Below are positions 49,079-60,489 of a DNA stretch of 64,000 nt, one piece after another; within the stretch, counting starts at the first letter, position 1; each line of letters begins with the position of its first letter. The stretch is from Loxodes magnus (lineage: Eukaryota; Ciliophora; Karyorelictea; Loxodida; Loxodidae). A program made the translations under genes and the position numbers. Under the pieces are notes generated by a model, which did no database searches, was not told the origin of the DNA, and saw only the letters and a list, made by a program, of their open reading frames with translations. The stretch lies in the NCBI GenBank assembly GCA_946699065.1, contig CAMPDV010000143.1, forward strand, positions 558,001 through 622,000, given 5' to 3'.

Positions 49079-50141
49079 TGGAGAAAAAAGAAAAGTAATT
49101 TACTAAAAGTATTTTTTTAAGAAAACTCCTAAGAGCGAGAAACCACATCCTAGGGAAAATATCTCTTCTTCATTTTAAGTATGAAATTCTACCCAACTTA
49201 TGCTACTAGAAACTAATAAATAGGATCAGTTATGACCAAAGTAAAGGTATTTCTTTAATATTTTTTAGATTAAGTCATTACTGACTCTTCAGCTATTAGA
49301 TCGGTAGCCATATCAAGTGACTTGAGTTGAATTGTATCAGGTTCATGAAATTCTGAAAATTCTATAAAAATCTGGAATTTCCAGACAGGTTCTCTCCTAA
49401 GAACTATAACAGGAAATACTTCTCATGTTTGATAGGTAGTAATCTCCCCAGACTCTAGCTTTATCAGCATCTGGTGATTACTCCATAAAAATCTGAAACT
49501 CCTAGACTGGTTCTCTCATTAGAACTTTAACTGGACATTCTTGGGCAGTTAGATCGGTAGTAATCTCCCCGGACTCTAGCTATATTGTATCAGCATCTTA
49601 CGATAACACCATAAAATTCTGAAATTTCCACAATGGTGCTCTCCAAAGAACTTTAACGGGGCATACTCACTGAGTTTACTCGGTAGTAATCTCCTATGAC
49701 TCTAGCTATATTATATCAGCATCTTACGATAAAACCATAAAGATCTGGGATTTTTAGACTGGTCAGCTTGTACGAACTCTTTTTGGGCATTCAGACTATG
49801 TTTCATCGGTAATAGTGTCTAAGGATAATAATTATATAATATCAGGTTCTGGTGACAAGACAATTAAGATATGGGACTTCTCAACTGGTTAGTGTATTCG
49901 TACTCTTCAAGGTCATACAGATGGTATACCAAGTATTCAGTTAAGTGTTGATTCAAGTGTTATCTTTTCTGGTTCTTATGATTCAGCAATCAAGATATGG
50001 AACTTTGATACGGGTGAGTGTATATAGACTTTATAAAGGCATACAGATGGAATATCTTCTATAGCATTGAGTGCTGATAATAAATGGTTAGTATCAGGAG
50101 CGAGTGAAAAAACGATTAGAAAGTGGAGAATTTCAAGTTGA
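49079..50141 (+). CDS. WD40-repeat protein
   Basis: ATG 49079 begins MEKKEKQFTKSIFLRKLLRA. A 22-nt intron (49247-49268) joins it to about eight WD40 repeats, ending with GASEKTIRKWRISS and TGA 50139-50141. Clear repeats: GHTHWVYSVVISYDSSYIIS, ASYDKTIKIWDFQTG, GHSDYVSSVIVSKDNNYIIS, GSGDKTIKIWDFSTG, GSYDSAIKIWNFDTG. In-frame TGA stands at the invariant repeat-ending Trp of IKFW (49620-49622) and in HTHW (49671-49673), so TGA must be Trp here, while the final TGA coincides with the domain end. One frame break of four bases lies near 49470, inside the third repeat. WD40 propellers act as scaffolds for complexes. A related, more decayed gene is at 31590. Confidence 0.8.
49247..49268 (+). other. 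Candidate 22-nt intron
   Basis: GTATTTCTTTAATATTTTTTAG has GT-AG ends and a T-rich interior. Removal joins SYDQSK to DQVITDSSAIRSVAIS in frame, linking an N-terminal leader to the WD40 domain. Confidence 0.6.
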
Positions 50142-50597
50142 GTAACTTATTATTTTAACTTAATTTAATTTTCATTTTAATGATTAATTATTGATTATTC
50201 ATTTAAATTAATGCTTAATGGTAACTATGTTTGTTGGTTTATGAAGTTTTTGCTAAATGCTTAAATAATTAAATAATTAAAAATACTTTTGCAATAGTTC
50301 ATGACCACTGCTCAAAGAAGTTTATAAATTTGTGAGAAGGTCGCTCTTGAATATCATAAAGTTTTCTTCTTTAAGGTCCTGTTTAATATAATCACAGCAG
50401 TTGTTAATTTTCTTTTCTTCTATAGATTTATCTTTCTTAATTGCAATAAAGTTGTTCTCTTTTTCTTTTTTCCTAGATTCAATAATGTTTTTTAGATTTT
50501 AAGAATTTTCAGCAATTTCTATATAAATGTTATTAGCTACTACAGTAGTAGCATCGTTTCCTTTTCCTTATTTTCATTTTTCACTATTATTATATAT
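50142..50597. other. AT-rich spacer after the WD40 gene
   Basis: Contains no supported gene. It should include the 3' end of the WD40 transcript. Confidence 0.35.
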
Positions 50598-50965
50598 AAT
50601 TTAAATAGGGTGGAAAGCCCTTTCCTTCGGCTGCTTGGAGGCACAGCAAGGCAACAAAAAAAAGAGCGCTGACGGAGGATAAATCAGAGGAAGAGATACC
50701 AATGACAAGAGAAAGAAGATGTGACAAGCAGGAGAACTCTGAATGCCAGGAGGAAACTTTCTTCATCATAGGTCGGGAAAATGTACCCGTAATCGCATAT
50801 TGCATCCTATGCTTTGGAAGGAAAAATTACAGGGAGGTACTGCAGGAAGAGAAAACAAGGATAGAGAGACCCATAAAAAAATTTCGACATTAAATAAAAT
50901 TAATTTAAAGAGCTGCGCACATACGAGAGTGCTAAGCGCTCTATAATCCAATTTATTTATTCATT
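50598..50965 (+). mobile_element. Short interspersed element, copy S3
   Basis: Nearly the same as S1 (33577-33925). It begins GGGTGGAAAGCCCTTTCCTT at 50608, carries the structured core at 50767-50811 (stem CATAGG/CCTATG), and ends AAAGAGCTGCGCACATACGA ... GCGCTCTATAATC with an ATTT-type tail. It abuts, and may have truncated, the ORF1 element on the opposite strand at 50970. Confidence 0.65.
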
Positions 50966-50969
50966 TTTT

Positions 50970-51453
50970 TCTTTTTCTATTTTCATGCTTTTAAGTTGGG
51001 AGTTAAGGTTTTAACTTTGAAGAATGCTTTCAAGCTGTTAATTTTAGTCCTTCATCCTTTAGATTGAGAGTTTGTCTGGCTGAACAGCTGTTCACGTTGA
51101 TAGTTTCAGAGTACGCTGATTTCTCTTTCCTGGTTGTTCAGTCTTAGGTCAATAGAATATTAGAGTCCTCCAGTCACTAATATGTAAGCTTGGTGTTCTC
51201 CTTTCGAAGCTTTTTAACCTCTTCTTGGAGGTTAAGCAACAATTTTATAAGCTGTTCATACCTTATCTATTGCTAGATATTGAATTCTGATACTTCTTGC
51301 TGTATAGTTTCTTAAAAGTCTTATTAAATTTTAGTTTCTTATTTTGAAGGAGAACTCATTCTTTTTCTAGGCTTTACTGATTTCTATTTGTTCCCTTCTG
51401 ATTCTTCTTGATTTTACCAATTTAAATTTATTTAGTAAAAAACTCGGATTCAT
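50970..51453 (-). mobile_element. Gag-like ORF1 retroelement, copy G, 3'-truncated
   Basis: ATG 51453 starts MNPSF, as in copy B. After one frameshift it encodes MSSPSKQETKIQQDFQET and the family's coiled-coil block, EVSEFNIQQQIRYEQLIKLL then LNLQEEVKKLRKENTKL. No knuckle follows, because the element stops at the S3 insertion boundary. Confidence 0.6.
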
Positions 51454-52439
51454 TTTTTTTGACTTTGCTAAATGTATATGTTTTTTTAGTAATTAAAAAT
51501 TTGTATATTATTTATTATTAAGGTTATTATGTAGGTTATATTTATAGGTTTTTGAAAATTTGTGTAAGTGTGTATGTGATTTAAAAAGTATTTATGTTAA
51601 ATATATTTTAAATATATTTTTTATTATATGAAGACACATATTAAACTTAAGTGTTTTTTATTTCATTAAATTTTTTATTTATTTATGGTTTTGTAAAAAT
51701 TTCAAGTTAAGCAAAAATTTTCAATTCTTTTTTTTTCGAAGTAAAAAAATTTATTTTTACTTGCAAATTTAGTTTAAAACTTGATTATTATTTAAAAAAT
51801 TTTATTAAGTGTTTCATTTTACTTTGGCAATTTTAATTTAATTATTAATAATAATAATTATTAATATTTATTAGTTCTTAATTTAAATTATTATTATTAT
51901 TTAAAATTTTTTACTATTATTTATTGTTTATTGTCTATTATTATTATAAATATTAAATATTAAATTTTATTTTTATGATTAACATGTTTCGTTTCCAATT
52001 AGAAAAAAATTTCTGATAGTAAGTTTTTTTATTTATAATAATCTTTCAATTTAAAAGTTAAAAATTCATAAAAATATAAAATTTTTAGTTTTTCTCAGCG
52101 TTTTACTATAGAGAAAATTTTCGGGACGGAATAAATTTTTTTATTTCGGGATGAAAAAAGTGAAAAAGGAGTAAAATTTAAAAAAAAATTCCAAATATAA
52201 AAGATTTTTGAAAAAAATAGGAATTTTAAAAAAATTACAGTTAATTTAGAATTAGTTAATCTTTTTTGCTAAAATGGTATTTTGTAAAAATGGAAAAACT
52301 TATTTTTGTTTTAATTAAAATTTTTTGATTTGAAAAATTTTGAACTAACTCTTTTTTGCTTTTTGATTTCAAAAAAAAATTGATAAGTATAATTTTTTTG
52401 AAAAGAATCTCAATTAAAAAGGAGAGAAAAGAAAGAAAG
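51454..52439. other. Extremely AT-rich spacer
   Basis: Dominated by A/T runs and TTA/ATT-type simple sequence (for example 51850-51960). No gene recognised. Confidence 0.4.
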
Positions 52440-54260
52440 AATGAAATTGTTAACAATTATTCTTTAATTTTTAACTCTGAGTCTTATACATCAGAAGATT
52501 TTAGGGATATATATAAAAAAGGTTAGGGTTTTGAAAGATTCGAAAATTTTTAGCTATGGTTTTTAAATTAAGATATCAAAGATTAAGCTTATGAACTTCT
52601 TAACACATTGCTAAATAAGTTTGATGAGAATCCACATATACTGACGGGAGATTTCAACACCCTTTTATAAGGTTTTGTAGACAATCCTGAAAATAACTTG
52701 ATAATACATATAGATTATGAGAATTTCTTCTACTAAATGATCTTAAAATAATGAATGATAGTAACGTTAATACATGTATACAAAAGAAACTGTATAATTG
52801 TATTGTAATGATTATATCATTATAAGCACCAATTTAATATTAATTAATTTGCAAACTCCACTGCTTATAATAATAGTTTATTTTCTGATCATATTCCAAT
52901 CACTGTCAATTTTATTTATAATCTATAATCTATTGGGGAAAGATAACTCAAAGGAAATACAAAATAAATAGGTTATAAGATGTAATAGATAGGAAAAATA
53001 TTAAGAATCTTTCCTGCAAATTTATCTAGAATTCTTTTAGATAGATTAAGATAATTTTTAAGATTAATATGAATTATCGAAAGTAACATCTAAGACAATG
53101 CTGATTAAACATTAAGAGTGCTTTTTTCAGATTTTATAATAGCAAACCTCCTAGATATTTTACTAGAAAAATATAGAAACTAAGAGGGCTATTTCAGTAT
53201 ATTAGAAAGCTCACATTAAATTTGGAAGAATAAACTAATAAGTAACTAATGTTCATTAGATAGCAAAACAACTTTGAAAAAACTAAAAGTATTATCTGTG
53301 AAATAAAAAAGATAAAGCAAAAAAGAAACTTTTACTTCTAAATGGAAATGCTAAAGAATTATTTTAGCATGCTAAAATAATTCTAAATTCTAATAAAAGA
53401 ATCTAAATTATCTTTAATTAATAAATCGAAAATAAATTAATTGCCTCATGGGAGAATTGCGTTTTTAATAAGTTTTCTAATCTAACTCAATAATAGATAA
53501 ATCATAGTAATTAAAAAATAAATGATAATATTCAAGAAATTAAGATTATCAAATATCTTATTTATAAGGATTTTAACTTGCTACCTATTTCTCTTATTAA
53601 TACTATTATAAATTATATGATAAGGCTTAAAAAAAAGACAATACTATCTAATTTATTAGAGAAATTTGATTCATCCTTTATAAATGGGCCTTATGAAAAA
53701 CAGATAAAAATTTAATAGATTTGAATAACATAAAAATATAATTGAAAACTTTTGGAAACGTGAAAAAGAAAAATATTAATTGATTGCATCATTGATAGAT
53801 GATGAAAAAATATTTGACTTATTAAAAAAATTTATTTTATAAACTAAAGAAAGTTAAACTACTACTTGAAATAATAATAGCATTAGAATCGTTTTAGAAA
53901 AATCAAAATTATTTATTTATTATATAAGGAAAGAACACAGAAACATTTATAAGACAACAATAGATCTATGTAGAGAAGTTAGCATATTCCAATTTTAGAA
54001 TTGTTGCTATGCTAAATAGTAATTTTATAATTTGAAAGTAAAATAACTATTTCGAATCAAAATGAAAGGTTTCGAGTATGAGATTTGCTTGCAAAAAATA
54101 CAAAGTGAATGTAGGAAGAAATAAATGAAAAAAGTAAGATTTTTGGACAAAATAACTTAAAGACTAATCTAACCAAATTAAATGTATCTAAATAAAAAAA
54201 AAAACTAAAAATAAGACTTAAGCTTACTATGAGCAAAACAAACATATTAGAGAATATAGA
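52440..54260 (+). mobile_element. Decayed LINE: C-terminal half of endonuclease and following region
   Basis: Motifs of the LINE endonuclease appear in order: HILTGDFNTLLQGFVD (GDFN motif, about 52634) and SLFSDHIPITVNFIYN (SDH motif, about 52880). The segment between them, which should carry the substrate-binding strand, is frame-broken. Helical sequence follows (LINTIINYMIRLKKKTILSN near 53600), as between endonuclease and reverse transcriptase in LINEs, but no reverse transcriptase motif was seen before the sequence dissolves near 54200. Confidence 0.6.
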
Positions 54261-54269
54261 CTAATATTA

Positions 54270-54560
54270 AGATTGGCAATCTTTGAGAAAATTAATTTCT
54301 CCTGCAAATCAAAGGATTTGCTCGGGTCTTGTCAAAAAGTTTAAAAGTTGTTTCTCACACTCCAATAATCTTGTCATGGCAAGTCAATCACCGTTCCGCG
54401 AAAGAATCTTCCCATAGAAGGTTCCAACTTACGTCATTTTGAAATCTTCCTTTTTAACTCCTCTGCTTCAATATTCCTGCCTTTCTTTTCTGTGCTTGAT
54501 GCTTTCCCTGATATTCAAGTATAGATTCTTGAAAACTAAGAAATTCTTGCATTTTCTTAA
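54270..54560 (-). mobile_element. 3' fragment of an ORF1-only retroelement, copy H
   Basis: Matches the 3' part of element E (34550-34860): the shared start TTGGCAATCTT, a hairpin, and on the minus strand the segment preceding the hairpin. The 5' part is not clearly preserved. Confidence 0.5.
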
Positions 54561-57500
54561 CGAGTGTGCTACGAAATGTAATAAAAGAATACTTTTTTTT
54601 AATTAAATTGTAAGTTAATCTCTATTTCTTGTCAAATTCCTAAGTCAGCATTTGTAATCTTTCTGCTTAAAAAGTTTCTTTTCTAGTCACGATAATTTTG
54701 AAAAAAAACAGTAGTCTTTGAATGAGAATTTGAGATAAGCTAGTAAAATACTTGGATATGTTGAGAAAAACTTAAGATCTCGTTCTTAAAACTTAATCTA
54801 GACACCTTCCTCTACGTCAATAAAGTATTTCTTTAATTTTTAGAAGTTTTTAATGAGTTTAATAACCCTGCTAGAACTAGAGCATATCTCAGAAGAGTCA
54901 ATCTATGCTCAATATGCAAAAAGAAATTGAACTTCTTCATCTGCAAGTGAAAAGAAAAAAACTTAATCTGATTGTACGGTTTCTATATGATTGCTTGAAA
55001 AGATAAGCGAAGAAGAAACGTTAGAAGTAAGAAAATCAGTTTTAGGGAAGTCTTAAAGCCTTGAGTTATCTAGTTGTATTAAGAAAGAGATAAAACATTT
55101 GCTTGAAAAAATAAGCGAAAAAGGATACTATTATCATATGCTAAATCAATTTTAATTATAATCAAACATATTCATTCATTACTTTAAATACTAAACTAAA
55201 TTACATCATTAATATCTAATTTTAATCCAGATTCAATATAAATAACGCTATTTACATTTACCCAATCCAAATACATTTTTATTATTAAGTCAACATATTC
55301 CATTCTTTATATTTTTACTTTATTTATAAGCAATCAATATTATTATATTCATATATACTCTATTATCACTTTCATATAACGATACCTTATTATTCTAAAA
55401 CTTTATATATATCAACTTCCATTTTACATTCTTTAGTATCTTAAAACTTACTTATTATCTTCATCTTTATTTAAGCCTTTTTTAAAGTCTTCATTCTTCT
55501 ATGGATCTTTAGCTTAAGTTTTTATAATATCTCAGAATAATCATCTTTGCTTTTTTAACCAGAAAAGCAATATCAGAGTCGCTATTTGTTTACGTTACTT
55601 TCATAGTTTTAAATAAAACTTTAAGTATTTCATAATTATATAGTATTAAAAAGCTATATAGATCAAATATATGAACCATGATTCTTTAAACATTTAGCTC
55701 GGACTTAAAAATGCACAATTTGCTACTTTTCTTTAACTAGTATGTGCATCTTTTTTGGTTTTCCGATGACCCATAAAATCGCTCATGAAATAATTTCTGA
55801 ATCAAATTCAGCTTTAGGGAGTAAAAAGATTTAAAAGGTCTTTTTAAAGTTTTAAGGAGTGTTGGTCTAATATTATGACAACTTTAATACGGATCCATTA
55901 ACAGAATTTTTACATCAATATTTCTTAGTGATAGACTTTATTATATTCGTTTTCATCTAAATACATCCAAAGTAAACTACCTTCTTAGGTCTTTTAATTT
56001 ATTAATCTTCAAACTATATTAGCATTAATGTTTTCTTGCTTTTAATTCTTAGTTTTAAAGCATATTTCTCACACTTCCTAACATTAATGTTAAATTTAGC
56101 TAATTAAAATAATTTTAATGTTGCTTTAACGAATAAATTAATATAATCTAGTTTAGAAAGCAGTAGCAAATAATCTGCATAGGTTTAGTATCAAATATAT
56201 ATCCAGAGATTTTAAGACCAAATAGTTTTAAATAAGTTTCTAAATATCTGACAACAATATTATAGAAGATAATAGCTAGGACCATGTGAACTTCCTTATA
56301 ATACTCCATTACTATGTTATAATTTGATAGAAAATATAGCATCTAAATAGTGTAATAAGTAAAAATGTAAATTAGATATATGGATAGTAAATTGAATGAT
56401 ATAGAAATAGTTATAGAAGTTGATTTAGAATATAATAAATTTAAATAGATAATAAATATCATAAGATTTATATTATACATTAGTATACTATTTACTATTT
56501 TATTCTAACTTAACACTTTTATTACTTTATATTACTAAATGCATCTATCATATTATATTCAGATTCATATGTTTAAATCTATCTATTATATACAAATCTT
56601 AGGCAGTAATAAACAATAGATTCTCTTTATTTATAAAATGCTTTTTAATATTTAACAGTATAATACTTCTTAAATTATAAATAAATACTTTATTTTAAAC
56701 CAAAAAAAAGGTATTCGCAAGTATATATAAAGATTATTTTAAAAGGAAGTAATTATTTAAATTCATAATAAAGTTATTTAATTATATAGCAAATTAATTA
56801 TTTTTACTTATATCTAATTTATAAAGCTAAATTAGACATAAAAATATCTATATCATTAACTTACTTATTTAAGCTTTTTCATTTTAATAGAAAGATAATT
56901 AAATATGTCACATAACACGTATTTAAGTATTATAATATTCTCTAATATAAATAAATTAAATAGAATATCTAAATCTATGCAAATTATACTAATTCATTAT
57001 TTCTCTATTCTTTAAAATATATCTTATGCATATTTTATTTATTTAATCAATTTTAAATTTGTATAAAAAGATATTCTCATTAAAATATAACAATAAGATA
57101 TCTTTAATCAGAGATGCTTAGATTAAAACTTAATTGTTTATTTTAGTTACTAGTAAAGACTAATTTTATTAAAGATAATTTAAAGCTAAATTTTAAATAT
57201 TATGCATTTTATTAATAATTTTATCAAATATTACTAAGTTACCAGCTTATAATTTTAAACTTTATTCTCACTTTTCGAAAGTAAATTTTACTTATTAGTT
57301 AGTATTTCTTCAATACTCATTTAACATTTTTTCATTTATAAATGCTATTTAGAATTAATAATTAATGTACATTTTAGTTAATTGCTATTTTAGCTGATTA
57401 TAAATATAAAGTTATTTTTATTTACTATTTTTCAAGTATTTCTAGTTAACTTTTTTATATTCTATCATAAAGTTTAATATAAGAAATAATTTTAAAAAAT

Positions 57501-58049
57501 GGGTAGATTTAATGTTTAATATACAGTGCATAAAATATTTTAAGTTTAATGAAATTATTTTATCCCTGGTACAGTTGTTTAAAATACCTTTTTATTAGAT
57601 ATTAAATAGTAAGATAATTAAAGTTAAATATAGAAAAAATATAATTTAAGTTTGCTATTCAATTATCTTTATTTATTTAATCCATGAAAATGTTAAATTT
57701 ATTTTTCTATCAATGCTCTCCCACTTCTTATATTTTATCTTTTCTTCCTATCTTATGTTTATATAGTATGCAATATTACTCTGAATTATCTTATTAAAAT
57801 TTTTTCTTTTTTTGATACTTTTTTTAATTATTTTCCTAAACTTTTTGCTTCTTTTATAGGCATGCATTTTCTTAAAGCATCAATAACGTTCCTCAAATTT
57901 ATTAAATCCCTTTTTAGAATAATTCTTATTATTTTTGGTAATATACTTCATTATTTAGTTTATCGAACTTCAAAGAATCTGTAAATGTAGCGTACTTTTT
58001 AAACTTTTCCTAAGTTTTTTCAATTTTTAATTTCTGGTAATATTACCTT
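54561..58049. other. Long AT-rich region, nothing supportable
   Basis: A/T-rich with scattered fragments. Frames are open by chance and none carries a motif. The 54.6-55.1 kb part may contain further ORF1-like helical remnants. Confidence 0.3.
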
Positions 58050-59600
58050 CTTACTTGTGATTTCTATCTGCTTTTTTCTGCTATTTTAACAATTAGTTAC
58101 CCAGATTAATGATCATCAAGTGTACTCTTAAAAATTAAAATGCTAACAATGCTTGAAGTGATTCATTAATCCGTTAAAAAATAGTCAATTTTAAACTTTC
58201 TTTTCCTGTTGTAGTAATGCATGTTGGGTCTTTTTCTGGGTTATTGTATTATAGTTTGAATTAATTAATTATTTTAATAGCTACTATCCTATTGGATTTA
58301 ATTAATTTGGTAGAATTTATGTATATATGCATTAAATCTCATACTATAGTATTCTATAAAATTAAACTGGTTGCTATTATTTGAATTATTTTAGGCTTTC
58401 ATAGAAAGGGATTAATTATTCCTGCTCAAGTGTTGTGGCACATATACATTGATCATTTTTAGCCTATCATCAAGATTCATACAAATTATTCTGAAACCTT
58501 CGAGTATTTCATTTTATTTTAACCCATTTACTTCATTCTCTTTAACTCTGCATAAGAATTATTCTTTAATATTTAAAGCCATTCTTTTACTAAGTTTAGT
58601 TCCATGCTTTATAATTACACAATATCCAATTATTTAGTGTTAATCTTTAATTGAATCTATAACAATTTCTTGAGTTGCCATAATATCTATATCTTTTTCA
58701 AACATGAAATTAAATAACTCTTCTTTGCTCGACTTGACTCGTCTTATGTTATCAGTTCTTATATTTAATTAGTTTTTCAAATAATTAAATTTTCTTGATC
58801 TTCATTGTTTGATTCTTCTCATTTAGTATCAACTATCAATTTAGGATTACTTGCTTAGTCTTTTTCAAAACCGAATTACTCTAATGTTTGTATTTATGTA
58901 CAGGTTCTATGTATACTATCTTTTCTGATATTATTTTTTTATTTATTATTGAAAATTATTGCATCTATTATTTGTGGAGGCAAGCAAGTAGCTTGTTGGA
59001 ACTTATTTTGCTAAATGGGTTTCGGTAATGCCACCTTCCTCATGGTGTTAAATTTTGGCTTTTTCATAGATCTAAAATTGCTTAGATGATTTTTTACCAA
59101 GTATTTATTCAGTTAAATGATCTTTATTATTTTATAAGTTTTTGCCTATCTCAGGTCTAATCTAAATAATTAGTTAAGCAATTTTATTCTTTAGAGTTCA
59201 AATTTTTGTTTTCTATTCATTTTTATAATTTCTTTAACATTTCTTTATTTTTCCTATTTTTATTTATGTATCTTTTATTTCAGTGTACTATTTCTTTTAC
59301 ATATTTTACCACTTTAATTGATGTTTAAGCACAATTTATTATTAACTTGATTGCTTTTTATCTTCTGCATTACTTGGAATTGTTTCCAATTTTTGGACGG
59401 ATTACATATCATCATATTGCCGAAAGACTTAACTTTACTCATAATTTTTTTATTTCTGTCAAGTAGGAATATTTTCTGGATTATTGGTTTTAATAATTCT
59501 AGATACATAGTTGTTCTGTCATAAAGTCATTTTATTCTTTTTATTGCATGCAAAACTGTTTGTTTGATATTTCCGAAGATCTTTAGCTATTTTTCTGTTG
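58050..59600 (-). mobile_element. Decayed LINE with endonuclease domain, minus strand
   Basis: Read on the minus strand, a basic upstream frame (MKKPKFNTMRKVALPKPIQQ near 59060) precedes an endonuclease domain. Motifs in order: NIRTDNIRRVKSSKEELFNF (about 58760), DIDIMATQEI (catalytic Glu motif), HQIIGYCVIIKHGTKLSKRM, RIICMNLDDRLKMINVYVPQ (about 58460), then after frame breaks KIDYFLTD and LDDHQSGQLIV, the degenerate SDH motif. It is the same lineage as 39958-40610. No reverse transcriptase was found downstream. Confidence 0.65.
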
Positions 59601-60489
59601 GAATTAAACAGTTTTCTATACCTAAAGAGTAGTTAATTAGGTGGCTATAATGGCTGAATATTCATTAATATTTCACTTCTTGATAGAAATATCATAAGAT
59701 TAATATTATCATTTTTTATGTTAGAGAATTTATTAAGTTATTCTTAATCAGATAAAAAATTAGAATGAGTCCAGTTGGAATTATTCGTGCTTAATCTATA
59801 TGTTATCCAAATTATCTCTAAATGTATCCGAAGAGTCATTAACGCGGCAGATTATTTCATTTTTATAATGCCTGATTTGTAATTTTTAAAATGTCTCTCT
59901 AAATAAAATTGATATAGATTATTCTTATTTCTTTGATGAAGTTTTCTACTTTATTTTTTAAATTTACTTATTTTAGAAAATTTTATTTTCTGTTAATTTT
60001 ATTAATTCATTATATTTTCCTTTCTTTACTTCATCATTTAACATCTCTCCTAAAATTTTTATTTGGATGTTGCTTAAATCTTACTATTTTATCATGTTAA
60101 TCTCTAAAAGTTATTATAATTGAATTTAGATATAGGTATAGCTTAATTATAATTTGATTATATTTTTGATTTTATTAGATAAATAATAGAGAATCTAAGT
60201 AGTACTTGTATAATTTGAATATAAGAATGAATTTAAAGATAGCTTGATTATGTTGCATATAAGTATACTATAAGCTTTATGTTTGTATCTGAATAATGAT
60301 AATGTTTGAATAATAGATTTTTAAAGATGTTTAGATAAAATATTATTCTTTATTTATTTCAGACGCTTTAAATATTTTAAAATATAGTAGTAAATTTACC
60401 TAATTATAGATCTTTAAACTACTTCTTTACATATTAAATTATATTTATAATAAATACTATTAATAATATAAATATTATTATTATGTTTA

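Noticed and set aside
49420..49490. Short GT-AG interval GTAGTAATCTCCCCAG in the third WD40 repeat as an intron
   Set aside because: The same bases encode the conserved VVISPDSS segment in the next repeat, so removing them would destroy a repeat.
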